Source: a virus
Reading direction: 5' to 3' (one strand)
Length of the DNA stretch: 64,000 bases
Virus record (IMG/VR): IMGVR_UViG_3300035034_000707
Location: 1 to 64,000 of that record
A program made the position numbers and the translations under genes. A model generated the notes under the pieces. That model was not told where the DNA came from, did no database searches, and was given only the letters and a program-made list of their open reading frames with translations. Below are positions 14,956 to 24,113 of the stretch, piece after piece (the first letter of the stretch is position 1; the number at the start of each line of letters is the position of its first letter).

Positions 14956-16275
14956 ATGACTATCCAATTCAATCGTGGTCTGGTTCTTGCCAAGACCGAA
15001 GCCGTGTTCAACATGGCTGAAACGCTCGATGCAGCGACAGACGCTTTCGAAATCATCAATCCAGAATTCGCCCCGGATATCACGTCGCAGCGCCGTGAAG
15101 TCGTTGCCAACGATATCTCCCCGTTTGAAAGCCTCGTGACCCGCAAAGTCGGTGGCATGACCTTTTCTCTGGAAGTCAAGAGCAACGGCAATACGGGGGC
15201 CACAGTCGCACCCCGCGTTGGTCGCCTGCTGGAAGCCTGCGGGTTCTCCGAAACTCAGATCGACACCGCCGTTGAAAACGTCTATCGCACGGTCCCTGCC
15301 GTGGCGAACACCGGGCGGATGAACTTTATCGGAACCACTACCCCCTATACCGGCGGCGTTTATCTCAAGGTTAAATGCACGATCACGACTGGTGGTGCCA
15401 CCGGGGTAGCCGTCGCATCCTTCGAAGCCCCAAGTGAGGCCACGGTCTCGACCGGGGGTCTGGGCGCGGTCTCTCTGACCGATACGGATGAGGTTATTCT
15501 GACCGATAGCACGGAAATCACACTGACTGACAACGCGGGCAACACCATCGCCGCGATTACACCCGACTTCCAAGGGGACAATCCTGCGACGGGCGATGTG
15601 TACTGGATACACCTGCGCCCCATCGGCTACCTCTATAAGCCGAAGTCAGACAATATCGACAGCGTGACCATCGACATGCAGTACCCTGACGACTCAGGCC
15701 AATCTATCCAGCACCGTCTTATCGGCGCGCGTGGGACGGTTGTGGTCAATGCTCAGGTGGGCCAGTTCCCGACCTTCGACTTCACCTTTACAGGGACCTA
15801 TGTGGATCAGGTGGACGCTGCGACCCTGACGGGCACCTATGAGGACACCGACCCCGTTCAGGTTCAATATGCCGCGCTGGCCGTCGCCCAACGCTACGGG
15901 GCCAAGCAAAGCAACCTGTGCGCCTCTACGTGGTCTGTGGACATGGCGAACGAAATCAGCATCCGAGACTGCATCAATGCGCAGAGCGCGACCGAAGGGG
16001 CCTTCCTTACGGCTCGTGCACCTACGATCAGTTATGACCCGGAAGCCATTCTGGCAGCGGTCGAACCCATCTGGTCCTACCTCGAAAACGGGACCTCGGT
16101 GGAGTGGTGGGTGCGCCATGGGACGGTCAACGGTAACATCGTCTTGTTTCATGCGCCCAACCAGCAAATCACGGGCATGTCGTATGCTGACCGGAACAGC
16201 ATCCGAGTGTTCAACATCGACGGTTCGCTTGCTCGTCTGAACGGCAATGACGAACTTGAAATCTTGTTCACTTAA
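14956..16275 (+). CDS. Major tail tube protein
   Basis: 439 residues. The start (TIQFNRGLVLAKTEAVFNM), the central VTIDMQYPDDSGQSIQHRLIGARGTVVVNAQVGQFPTFDFTFTGTY and the ending ..NGNDELEIL are typical of tail tube proteins. Residues ~140-205 form an inserted Thr/Val-rich repeat (SLTDTDEVILTDSTEITLTD), probably a small surface Ig-like or beta-helical decoration, which accounts for the larger than usual size. It has its own promoter and an RNA hairpin downstream, consistent with very high expression. Confidence 0.85.
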   Translation: MTIQFNRGLVLAKTEAVFNMAETLDAATDAFEIINPEFAPDITSQRREVVANDISPFESLVTRKVGGMTFSLEVKSNGNTGATVAPRVGRLLEACGFSETQIDTAVENVYRTVPAVANTGRMNFIGTTTPYTGGVYLKVKCTITTGGATGVAVASFEAPSEATVSTGGLGAVSLTDTDEVILTDSTEITLTDNAGNTIAAITPDFQGDNPATGDVYWIHLRPIGYLYKPKSDNIDSVTIDMQYPDDSGQSIQHRLIGARGTVVVNAQVGQFPTFDFTFTGTYVDQVDAATLTGTYEDTDPVQVQYAALAVAQRYGAKQSNLCASTWSVDMANEISIRDCINAQSATEGAFLTARAPTISYDPEAILAAVEPIWSYLENGTSVEWWVRHGTVNGNIVLFHAPNQQITGMSYADRNSIRVFNIDGSLARLNGNDELEILFT

Positions 16276-16295
16276 TTCTTGGACGCCTAGACATA

Positions 16296-16322
16296 AGGGG
16301 TGAGGGGCAAGACCTCACCCCT
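16296..16322 (+). terminator. Stable hairpin after the tail tube gene
   Basis: AGGGGTGAGG (16296-16305) pairs perfectly over ten bases with CCTCACCCCT (16313-16322), loop of seven. No T-run follows, so it is more likely an mRNA-stabilising or attenuating hairpin than a full terminator. Confidence 0.6.
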
Positions 16323-16342
16323 AGCTACGCAGAAAGAGCATC

Positions 16343-16945
16343 ATGCCGCCCGAAGAACGCCACCACTTCGACGCATATCAGTTTTGGTCAATAGTAGGCT
16401 CGACGGCTCGTAACGTAGCTGGGGTCCTGATCGCCTTTGCCGTCCTATGGGCTGGGCTATGGACGTATGTCATACAGCCACAGGCTGATGTCTATTTTGA
16501 AACCAAGCTGAAAGATTTAAAGACTGGCATGGACGGCATAAACACCCGCCTTGACCTCCTACAGTCTTCGCTACCAGAACCCCGGCCCTTCCTTGAGATA
16601 CGGGGCAATGGAAAGGTAGTCGGGGACGGTGTGTTCCGGCCCGGGGACTTTATGACGGCTCTGTATATGGTCCGCCGAAATTCTGACTGCCCCACGGACG
16701 TTAACGTCCAGTTCTGGGACTCAGCAAGCAACAGCTTAGCCACGGAATATGGTTACACTACGCGGGCCAGCCAAACGCCACCTTCCTTCGGGTTTCAGAT
16801 AGTGAGCGTTCGGGTTGGTCTTCCTAGGGGTATGCGGCCCGGGTTTTATTCCTATGTCCCCACGATGGTCCCCGACCGGTCCTACTGCCCCGGGGAAACC
16901 AATGTGCAGGTGGAACCATCAGACTTCTTTGAGGTAATTGAATGA
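16343..16945 (+). CDS. Membrane-anchored protein with periplasmic domain, 200 aa
   Basis: One membrane helix (about residues 25-50, VAGVLIAFAVLWAGLWTYVI), a short coiled coil (~55-75) and a C-terminal beta-rich domain with three cysteines. Predicted topology is cytoplasmic N terminus with the domain in the periplasm. It overlaps the next membrane gene by ATGA. Being embedded in the tail operon yet membrane-bound, the pair could act in lysis timing or superinfection exclusion; this is inference. Confidence 0.6.
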   Translation: MPPEERHHFDAYQFWSIVGSTARNVAGVLIAFAVLWAGLWTYVIQPQADVYFETKLKDLKTGMDGINTRLDLLQSSLPEPRPFLEIRGNGKVVGDGVFRPGDFMTALYMVRRNSDCPTDVNVQFWDSASNSLATEYGYTTRASQTPPSFGFQIVSVRVGLPRGMRPGFYSYVPTMVPDRSYCPGETNVQVEPSDFFEVIE

Positions 16946-17322
16946 CCCCCTTGGACCTAAGCCTAGGTATAAACGGACTGGGCCTTGTATGGCTCCTGTC
17001 CAACGGAATTATAACCCTCGTGTGCTTTCATCTGTCTTATGAAATATACCGGTGGTATCGCGGCGTAGTGAAGGCCACCGGGTTTACTCCGCTAGCAAAG
17101 CTATTTCAGGTATGTTTTATCGCAGGCGGGCTGCATCACCTTGGGCTGGTGGTCCTACTCCCCATAGAGCATACGACGATAGCCATGGCCGCGCTGGACG
17201 CGCTAGTTATGTTCGTGGCGGTGGTATCCTCTATCGCTGTTTTCAGAAGCAGACGGATTATACGCGCCGCCTTCCTGCATATGGTCAACGAATACCATGA
17301 GCGGGGCAGCTACTATTCGTGA
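16942..17322 (+). CDS. Three-span integral membrane protein, 126 aa
   Basis: Hydrophobic helices at about residues 12-35, 55-78 and 82-103 and a charged C terminus. It could be a holin or a partner of the preceding membrane protein. No family recognised. A 16-bp site overlaps its last codon. Confidence 0.6.
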   Translation: MTPLDLSLGINGLGLVWLLSNGIITLVCFHLSYEIYRWYRGVVKATGFTPLAKLFQVCFIAGGLHHLGLVVLLPIEHTTIAMAALDALVMFVAVVSSIAVFRSRRIIRAAFLHMVNEYHERGSYYS

Positions 17323-17334
17323 TCGTAAGATCAC
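17319..17334 (+). promoter_or_regulatory. 16-bp operator-like site 10
   Basis: GTGATCGTAAGATCAC: the two half-sites GTGATC and GATCAC are exact inverted copies. TTGACC follows immediately but no matching -10 is seen 17 bp on. Confidence 0.65.
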
Positions 17335-17392
17335 TTGACCAACTCTCCTGACGGTGGCACAACTACGCCGTCCGAATACAGGAGACATGACT

Positions 17393-17947
17393 ATGGCTAT
17401 CAAAGCCCTCGACATCGGGAAAACCCGACCTTTTACTTCAAAGCATGATACCGATGGCGACCCTACCATCTGGCAGATCGGCATTTTGTCCTCGCGTGAT
17501 AAAGGCGCTATCCGGGACAGTTCCACTTCATTCAGCTTCAACAAGGAAACGCTTGATACAGGTGATGCTGACGGCGAAGCCTCGGATGAAACAAATATCG
17601 ACACCCGGATCGAACGCTCCAAGATGAACTTCGAAGCGGTGCGCAGGGGCCTCAAGGGGTGGTCAAACTTCATCGGCCCGGACGGCAATGATGTATGTTT
17701 CAAATTCCGCATGATGGACGTAGGCGGCGGGCGCAAACAGAACGTGGTTCCGAACGATCTGCTGGACCTGATACCCATCGACGTGATTGACGAAATCGCG
17801 GATCAGGTGATGTCTGACGCGACAGTTCCGGCAGGTGAGGGAAAAAACTCTCAAGAGCAGTCTTTGGTCGCATCATCTACCCCGACCGAAACTGCTCAAC
17901 CTGTACCCGAGACGACCGAAGCCAGTGGGGATGCAACAAGCCTGTAA
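17393..17947 (+). CDS. Tail assembly chaperone (lambda gpG-like)
   Basis: 184 residues. The ATG at 17393 is eight bases from AGGAG and is preferred over the ATG at 17387. It lies just before the tape measure gene, as gpG does, and begins MAIKALDIGKTRPF. Near its end an in-frame A AAA AAC slippery heptamer (17842-17848) allows a -1 shift into the frame of the following ORF, giving a ~283-residue G-T fusion. Both forms guide tail tube polymerisation around the tape measure in lambda-like phages. Confidence 0.75.
   Translation: MAIKALDIGKTRPFTSKHDTDGDPTIWQIGILSSRDKGAIRDSSTSFSFNKETLDTGDADGEASDETNIDTRIERSKMNFEAVRRGLKGWSNFIGPDGNDVCFKFRMMDVGGGRKQNVVPNDLLDLIPIDVIDEIADQVMSDATVPAGEGKNSQEQSLVASSTPTETAQPVPETTEASGDATSL
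17842..17890 (+). promoter_or_regulatory. Programmed -1 ribosomal frameshift signal
   Basis: Heptamer A AAA AAC (17842-17848) in the correct phase of the gpG-like frame. Fourteen bases on, TTTGGTCG (17863-17870) can pair with CGACCGAA (17883-17890), including one G-U, as a possible stimulatory hairpin. The -1 frame is open from 17848 to 18240. Confidence 0.75.
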
Positions 17948-18243
17948 TGCAACCCCATCCCTTCCCCGGGGACCCGCCCCTATTTACCTGCCCTCTCAGG
18001 TATTTTAGGGACAACCCTGAGATAGAGGGTCTTGGCTTTTCATTGCATTTGCACTGGTCGCATGGCATCTTGCCTGAAACTGGTGGCTTGCTAGATCAAG
18101 CCGTTGGTTTCCCGGTTCTTATGTCCTCAGTCGAACACGGAATTCAAGAAGGCCGCGCACGCTTACAGGAAGTTGAGCAAAGAAAGGCAGAACGCAGCAG
18201 ATCAACTTCCGGCTCGAATACAGGCCGGGGCAAAAGGCGGTAG
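17947..18243 (+). CDS. Tail chaperone T extension, made by frameshift
   Basis: The frame closes at 18241-18243 and has an ATG at 17947 (TAATG overlap), but it is open back to the slippery site at 17848, so the natural product is probably the C-terminal 131 residues of a gpG-T fusion rather than a free 98-residue protein. The end is very basic (RKAERSRSTSGSNTGRGKRR). In lambda the T part recruits the tail tube protein; the same role is expected here. Confidence 0.65.
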   Translation: MQPHPFPGDPPLFTCPLRYFRDNPEIEGLGFSLHLHWSHGILPETGGLLDQAVGFPVLMSSVEHGIQEGRARLQEVEQRKAERSRSTSGSNTGRGKRR

Positions 18244-18248
18244 AAATT

Positions 18249-21200
18249 ATGTCTCAAGACATTACGTTTATCCTGAAAGCGAAAAACGAAGCTGCCCGCG
18301 CCACGAAGCAATTTCGCGACGATATGGGTAAGGCCGGGAAGAACACGAAACAGCTTGCCGCCGAAGCGAAGAAAGCCAAGGCTGAAACCAATAAGCTGGG
18401 GGGTATGGCTAAACGCCTGCCCGCCTCTTTCAACAAGACCACCCTAGCAGCTAAGGCCCTCAAGGTTACGATGAAGGGCATCGCTGGCCTTATAGGGGGC
18501 CTAGCCCTTGGCATGTTGTTCCAGAAAGGCATTACCAGCGCCCGGGAATTCAAGGCTTCGCTGGCGGAAGTTGGGACCCTTCTGAAAGGGACGCCCACCC
18601 AGATCAAAGCCCTGACCTCTGCATCTAACGATCTGGTCAAGGTCTTTGGAGGATCACGCGCAGACCAGCTAACGGCGTTCTATCAGGCTATCTCTGCGGG
18701 CGCTTCTGATGTTGGGGCGGCTACTGAGATTGTTGAACAGGCCAACAAGCTGGCTATCGGTGGTGTCACCGAAGTCTCCACAGGGGTCGATATCCTGACC
18801 ACCGTGGTCAATGCCTATGGGAAGGACGTGATTACTGTTCAAGAGGCCTCAGACGCGCTCTTCGTGGGTATGAAGGCCGGTAAGACGACCGTTGGGGAAC
18901 TGTCGGCCCAGCTTGGATCGGTTATCCCCATTGCCAAGGCGGCGGGTGTAGGGTTCGATGAACTTGTAGGCGCTGTCTCCGCACTGACGACACAAGGTCT
19001 TACGACTGCCACCGCAGCCCGTGGTATCAGGGCTGTCCTCTCGGAAGTGATCAAGGCCGGTTCGGATGAAGGATCACGCGCGGCCAAGACCGCCAAGGCC
19101 CTCGGACTGGAATTTAACGCGGCAGCAATCCAAGCAAAAGGTTTGTCTGGGTTCCTAGCCGATGTAGTGGACAAGACAGGTGGCAGCGCCGATGCTATTA
19201 CAGCCCTCTTTGGTTCTGTCGAAGCGGCCACCGTAGCTTTCTCGTTCGCGGGCGGGGCCGGTAGCAAGTTTGCCGACGTTCTGAAAGACCTCGCAGAAAA
19301 GGCCGGGGCCACCGACGAAGCCTATCAGAAGGTCGCAGACAATCTGGATGCCCGGCTCGGGGTAGCGGTGTCCCGTCTGTTGGCCGTGCTGGAAAGGTTT
19401 GGCGCTGTCCTCCTGACCGTGCTGGTCCCGGCAGTCGAAAAATTCGCCAGTGCTCTGGAATTCCTTGAAGACAATATCGACATGATAATCATTATTATCA
19501 GCGTCCTTGCAATCAAGACGATCCCCCTTCTCTTCCGAATTATGGTCAACCTTCTGGGGGTCATTGGTCAGTTTACCGGCGCGGCGGCGCTATTTACTGG
19601 GTTCGGTGCCTCAGTCGCAGCGGCTATGGCCGTAGCCCGCACGGCTTTCTTGGTATTCTATAGCACGTTGGCCTCAGGTCAGGGGATCATGGCTGCGTCT
19701 CGGGCTGGGATACTCACACTCACGGCCTCCTATGCCGGGGCCGGGGTGGCGGTAAAAGCGTTTAGCCTTGCTCTCCGGGCCATCCCGGTTGTCGCAGCGG
19801 TAGCGGCTATCGCCAGCCTGTTGACGATTATGAAGGACGTAAAGGGGTCCTTGGGTGCCGCTCAGGACGCGCTATCGGACTATGTGAACTCATCGAAGGA
19901 AAGCGATATTGCGCTGAACCTCTTCAATGAGCAGAAGACACAAGCTAATCTGGACGCCTTTAAGGCCACGCTGGAAACAAACAAGAACGATATCATCAAT
20001 CTGATCGAAACGACCCGCGCCGTGCTTGAGGCTCAACAGGTTATGGGTATCAACATCGGAAGCGCGAAGGCCGTCGCAAGTCTTGAGGCAAGCCTAGCTA
20101 CGCTGGAAGGTCAGCTTGGGGCTAATGCCGCAGCTTTCGAGCGGGCGGCGGTGGCTCAGGCCGCACTTACGGAACAGGATAAGATAGGCCTGACGACCAC
20201 GCGGGAACAGGTTCAGGCCCAGCGGGAAGTCTTCGAAGGTATCAGTCAGCAGGGAGTGCCCTCTCTTGCCACGCTCCGGGAAACCTACGGGGACTTGGCC
20301 GAAGGCATCCGAGACAACATCACCCTGTCCAACGAATTTGCGGCGGTTCAGGCTCAACTCAGCTTCGCCAATAGGATTGCAGAGATATCGACCCTGCTCG
20401 ATACCCTTAATCTTTCAAACCTTGAACTGCTCGAATACAACGACCGCCTTCTTGCCATACAGCAGAATGGGTCGATGGCTGAACAGGCGGTTGCGGCGGG
20501 CGAACTTGCGCGGGAAATTATCGAAGCCAACGGGGGTATGGACAAACTCAACGATGAGACGCTCAAGGTCGTTGGTCAACTGCTGGCTGCTGCAAACGAA
20601 GCGGCCTCAGTGGCAGCGAACTCTTCCAGCGCCTCGGGGGCTATCGCGGGCGCGGCGAACAATGCGGCCAGCCTAGCCAACAACATGGCAGCGGCGGCAA
20701 ACGCTGCGATAGCTTTTGTGTCCAATCTGGGCGCGGGGGTGGCGGCGGCGAATAGCCAACTGGCCGGGGCTAAAGCTGCAATAAGCGCGGCGCAGAGTGG
20801 GGGGACCAAGGGGGATGTGGCCATTGCCCGCAGGGAGGCTGAGGTACGATCCTCCCCCGACTTTCAGAAGAGCCTCACAGGACCTCAGGGCTTACAGGAC
20901 CTCGCCAAAAACAATCTGGCAAAGGAATTGGAAGCCGTTGGAATTGCCGCCGAAGCTGCGGAACTGAACGCCAAAGCCCTCAAGGTTACAACCGATGCTC
21001 TCCTTTCGGGTGGAAGTAGTGGTAGCAGCGGTGCCAGCGGGGGGGCTAGCGGGGGTTCCTCGGGCGGTACACAAACCGCGTCCGAAGACGGGGCCTCTGG
21101 CGGCGATAGCGCCTTGGGCAAGGCCATATCCAGCATCACGGGGAAATACCGTGAAATGGCTGAGACGGCGGGTATGACGGCCAAGGAGATTGAAAACTAC

Positions 21201-21878
21201 CGCATCCAGCAGGAACTCCTACAAGCGGCGCAACAGGATGGTGTGGCCCTATCCCCCGAAATCGTGGCCTCTGTGCTGGCCCAGAAGGATGCGTTCGAAC
21301 AAGCGGCGCTATCCGCTCAGACATTTGCGGCTGGGGCGAAGCAGGGTTTCCAAGACTTTGCAGATAGCGTTCAGACGAACATGGAGTTTGCGCGGGACTT
21401 TACCCAAAGCGCCTTCCAAGGGCTGTCCGGTGTAATCTCCGACTTTGTAATGACTGGCAAGGCGGACTTTGTTGGCTTGTTCAAAGACCTCCTTGGGCAG
21501 ATATCAAAATTCCTCGCCAACCAATTGGTTATGCAACTCTTCGGCGGCGGCAAGGGTGGCGGTGGCCTCTTTGGCGGCGGTGGTGGTGGTGGCGGCTTCC
21601 TGAGCGGCCTCTTTGGGGGCTTCCTTGCAGAGGGCGGACCCGCGCAAGCAGGCAAACCTTACATCGTAGGGGAAGAGGGGCCAGAGTGGTTCGTGCCTAA
21701 ACAGTCGGGGACGGTTGTACCCAATGGGCAGCAACCTGACTTCGCTGGCAACCGTGAGCCGATAAATGTAAACTTCAACATCACGACCCCGGATGCGGAC
21801 AGTTTCCGCCGCTCTCAAGGTCAGATCAAAGCGAACATGAGCCGGGTGCTGTCTGACGCTGATCGCCGCAATAACTAA
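18249..21878 (+). CDS. Tape measure protein
   Basis: 1209 residues, the second longest product in the window. A basic helical start, a conserved TMP core (about residues 95-330; e.g. LAEVGTLLKGT, VEAATVAFSFAGG), a hydrophobic section (~400-510) that may insert in the host membrane, long Ala-rich coiled coil, and a Gly-rich C terminus (about residue 1100 on) with FLAEGGPAQAGKPYIVGEEGPEWFVP, the usual tape measure ending. Length sets tail length: at roughly 1.5 Å per residue a tail near 180 nm would be expected. Confidence 0.9.
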   Translation: MSQDITFILKAKNEAARATKQFRDDMGKAGKNTKQLAAEAKKAKAETNKLGGMAKRLPASFNKTTLAAKALKVTMKGIAGLIGGLALGMLFQKGITSAREFKASLAEVGTLLKGTPTQIKALTSASNDLVKVFGGSRADQLTAFYQAISAGASDVGAATEIVEQANKLAIGGVTEVSTGVDILTTVVNAYGKDVITVQEASDALFVGMKAGKTTVGELSAQLGSVIPIAKAAGVGFDELVGAVSALTTQGLTTATAARGIRAVLSEVIKAGSDEGSRAAKTAKALGLEFNAAAIQAKGLSGFLADVVDKTGGSADAITALFGSVEAATVAFSFAGGAGSKFADVLKDLAEKAGATDEAYQKVADNLDARLGVAVSRLLAVLERFGAVLLTVLVPAVEKFASALEFLEDNIDMIIIIISVLAIKTIPLLFRIMVNLLGVIGQFTGAAALFTGFGASVAAAMAVARTAFLVFYSTLASGQGIMAASRAGILTLTASYAGAGVAVKAFSLALRAIPVVAAVAAIASLLTIMKDVKGSLGAAQDALSDYVNSSKESDIALNLFNEQKTQANLDAFKATLETNKNDIINLIETTRAVLEAQQVMGINIGSAKAVASLEASLATLEGQLGANAAAFERAAVAQAALTEQDKIGLTTTREQVQAQREVFEGISQQGVPSLATLRETYGDLAEGIRDNITLSNEFAAVQAQLSFANRIAEISTLLDTLNLSNLELLEYNDRLLAIQQNGSMAEQAVAAGELAREIIEANGGMDKLNDETLKVVGQLLAAANEAASVAANSSSASGAIAGAANNAASLANNMAAAANAAIAFVSNLGAGVAAANSQLAGAKAAISAAQSGGTKGDVAIARREAEVRSSPDFQKSLTGPQGLQDLAKNNLAKELEAVGIAAEAAELNAKALKVTTDALLSGGSSGSSGASGGASGGSSGGTQTASEDGASGGDSALGKAISSITGKYREMAETAGMTAKEIENYRIQQELLQAAQQDGVALSPEIVASVLAQKDAFEQAALSAQTFAAGAKQGFQDFADSVQTNMEFARDFTQSAFQGLSGVISDFVMTGKADFVGLFKDLLGQISKFLANQLVMQLFGGGKGGGGLFGGGGGGGGFLSGLFGGFLAEGGPAQAGKPYIVGEEGPEWFVPKQSGTVVPNGQQPDFAGNREPINVNFNITTPDADSFRRSQGQIKANMSRVLSDADRRNN

Positions 21879-21888
21879 GGGACTTCCA

Positions 21889-22533
21889 ATGGCTTTCCAT
21901 GAAGTGAGACTTCCAACTGATGTAGAGCGCAACGCCTCTGGTGGGCCGGGCTTTCTGACCAGCGTAAGCGTTCTTCAATCGGGCAAGGAACAGCGTAATT
22001 CTCTCTGGGAAGTGGACCGTGGGAATTGGGATATTGGCTACGGTATTCAAACCCGGGACCAAGCCCTGATCGTCAGGGACTTTTTCTATGCTCGACGCGG
22101 GCGGCTTTATGGGTTCCGGTTTCGGGACTGGTCGAACTACCGCACCGAAGGCACGGCCAAGGCCCCGGCAGGTCTTGCGTCAGAGACCACGGGAGAACCC
22201 GCCGAAGCAGACGGCATCGGCACCGTCTTTCAGCTTTACTACCGCTACACAGACAGCGGGGCCTATGGCTACACGAAGAAAATCTTCAAGCCGGTGGCAG
22301 GGACGATCAACGTCTATATCGAAGGCGCTCTCGTGGACCCCGGGGATTACTCTCTGAATACGACGAATGGGCAGATCACCTTTGACGTTGCGCCAGAGTA
22401 TAACTCAGACGTTGAATGGTCTGGTCAATTCGATCTACCTGTCCGGTTCGACACTGACCGCTTGGACATGGTAGTCACGACCGTAGAAGTCATATCTCAA
22501 CCCTCTATCCAACTCGTGGAACTCAAACTCTAG
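21889..22533 (+). CDS. Distal tail protein, DUF2460 (GTA gp12-like)
   Basis: 214 residues starting MAFHEVRLPTDVERNASGGPGF, with RNSLWEVDRGNWDIGYGIQTRDQALIVRDFFYARRG and GFRFRDWSNY, the classic DUF2460/TIGR02217 pattern. In the Rhodobacter gene transfer agent the equivalent (g12) forms the distal tail ring. It is followed in GTA order by the g13-, g14- and g15-like genes. Confidence 0.9.
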   Translation: MAFHEVRLPTDVERNASGGPGFLTSVSVLQSGKEQRNSLWEVDRGNWDIGYGIQTRDQALIVRDFFYARRGRLYGFRFRDWSNYRTEGTAKAPAGLASETTGEPAEADGIGTVFQLYYRYTDSGAYGYTKKIFKPVAGTINVYIEGALVDPGDYSLNTTNGQITFDVAPEYNSDVEWSGQFDLPVRFDTDRLDMVVTTVEVISQPSIQLVELKL

Positions 22534-22542
22534 GATTGCCCC

Positions 22543-23637
22543 ATGCCGTTGACGCTGCCCCCTTCCCTTGTGGCTCACTTGCAAGACGACTCACTGACCC
22601 TCGCTACTTTGTGGCAGATCATTCGTGTGGACGGGTTAGAGTATTTCTATACCGATCACGATATGGATATCACCTTTGACGGGCAGATTTACAAAGCCGG
22701 AGTGGGCTATGACCGTTCCGCCATTGAGGACAAGGGCGACCTCTCCCCTGACAACCTTGATATTCAGGGTATCCTGTCCAGCACTGAAATTAGCCGTGAG
22801 GATATCCGGGCCGGTATGTTCGACGGCGCAGAAGTCTGGATCAGGATTGTGAACTGGAACAACCCGGACGGGGGCGCGGTTATCCGGCGACGCGGTTGGC
22901 TTGGGGAAGTCAAGCAGAACAATCTCGGGCAGTTTGATACCGAACTCCGGGGACTGTCAGAAGCCCTCTCTGAGCGGCTATCCCGCGTCTACACGCCCGG
23001 GTGCGTGGCGGACCTAGGTTCCATGCCCGGGGACCGTGCGACGGCAATCTGCGGGCGCTCTATGACCCCGGGTATTCGCGTAGAAGCCCAATACTATGAG
23101 GCCGGTCAAGAAATGACAATTCCGGGGATAAACGATCTGGTGTTCCGGGCCAGCCTAAATGCCCCCACCGGGACCAATCCCTATGATGATGATTTTGATT
23201 ATGCCAATATCGGGGACGTAATTGAGGACGGGGATCAACGATGGGTGGCCTATGAGCCGTGGCGGTTAGAGGCTACCGTGCAGCTTTTCCCAACACCGGA
23301 CCGTCGCGTCTTTGCGATTGATCTTGTTAGCACCCGGCTGGACGCAGACCCCCGGCACTTTGACGGCGGCTTGATTACCTTCCTTACGGGGGACAACGCG
23401 GGCTATAGCCGAGAACTGAAATACGTTGATCAAGATAGTGTCCTTGTATCAGAATGTTTCCTCTATCTCAGGATGCCGTTCGACGTGAACCCCGGTGATC
23501 GGGTTGCAGTCTACCCGGGGTGCAATAAGACTATCACTGCCTGCCATACCAAATTCGACAATAGCATAAACTTCAAAGGCTTCCCCCATGTGCCGGGTGA
23601 TAGCTACCTTTCAAATTACCCGGATGCCAAACGATGA
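22543..23637 (+). CDS. Tail hub protein, DUF2163 (GTA gp13-like)
   Basis: 364 residues. An N-terminal DUF2163 domain (HLQDDSLTLATLWQIIRVDG, YTDHDMDITFDGQIY, then the YDRSAIEDKGDLSPDNLDI stretch) and a C-terminal Cys-containing part (CHTKFDNSINFKGFPHVPG) that resembles the phage BR0599 family. It is the GTA g13 equivalent, part of the tail tip. It overlaps the peptidase gene by four bases. Confidence 0.9.
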   Translation: MPLTLPPSLVAHLQDDSLTLATLWQIIRVDGLEYFYTDHDMDITFDGQIYKAGVGYDRSAIEDKGDLSPDNLDIQGILSSTEISREDIRAGMFDGAEVWIRIVNWNNPDGGAVIRRRGWLGEVKQNNLGQFDTELRGLSEALSERLSRVYTPGCVADLGSMPGDRATAICGRSMTPGIRVEAQYYEAGQEMTIPGINDLVFRASLNAPTGTNPYDDDFDYANIGDVIEDGDQRWVAYEPWRLEATVQLFPTPDRRVFAIDLVSTRLDADPRHFDGGLITFLTGDNAGYSRELKYVDQDSVLVSECFLYLRMPFDVNPGDRVAVYPGCNKTITACHTKFDNSINFKGFPHVPGDSYLSNYPDAKR

Positions 23638-24113
23638 TGAGCAAGAAGCCGTACACGGGGCCTAGGAAGGGCGAACCGCCCATAGGGGGTGTTACGCGCT
23701 CAGATATCGTTGCCTGCGCTCAGGGCTACGTAGGGACGCCGTGGCGGCATATGGGGAACGATGGGCGCGGGGTAGACTGCGTGGGCCTTCTGGTTGCTAT
23801 TTGGCGTGATCTTAGGTTCACTCCTAAACCGGTAATACCCCCTTATCGCCGTGAGCCTGATGGGTCCCTGCTGGAATACTTTCACGAATACATGATCCCT
23901 ATTCCTGTCCATAAACTCAAAGTCGGAAGCGCTCTTATCTTTGCTTATCAGGGGTCGCCCTATCATGTAGGCGTTGTGGTAGACCCGGACCGGCGCAGCA
24001 TGATACATGCCTATGCCCGGACCCGGAAAGTGGTGTTTGATATCATCGACCACGGACAGGAAACGCGCAGGCTCATTTGCGCATGGGATTACCCGGGGGT
24101 GACAGATGGCTGA
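23634..24113 (+). CDS. NlpC/P60 tail-associated peptidase (GTA gp14-like)
   Basis: 159 residues. The catalytic Cys49 sits in GRGVDCVGLL, the His111 in PYHVGVVVD, and a third polar residue near IHAYAR, as in NlpC/P60 cysteine peptidases. It probably cuts cross-links or stem peptides of peptidoglycan during DNA entry. It overlaps both neighbours. A 16-bp site lies at 23806 within the coding sequence. Confidence 0.9.
   Translation: MMSKKPYTGPRKGEPPIGGVTRSDIVACAQGYVGTPWRHMGNDGRGVDCVGLLVAIWRDLRFTPKPVIPPYRREPDGSLLEYFHEYMIPIPVHKLKVGSALIFAYQGSPYHVGVVVDPDRRSMIHAYARTRKVVFDIIDHGQETRRLICAWDYPGVTDG
23806..23821 (+). promoter_or_regulatory. 16-bp operator-like site 11 (intragenic)
   Basis: GTGATCTTAGGTTCAC inside the NlpC/P60 gene, more than 6 kb from any cassette promoter. 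Confidence 0.6.

Noticed and set aside
14923-15612. 229-codon open frame on the minus strand over the tail tube gene
   Set aside because: Antisense shadow of a strongly supported structural gene.
16016-16031. GTGCACCTACGATCAG as a further 16-bp site
   Set aside because: Two departures from consensus, including the last half-site base; kept out of the count.
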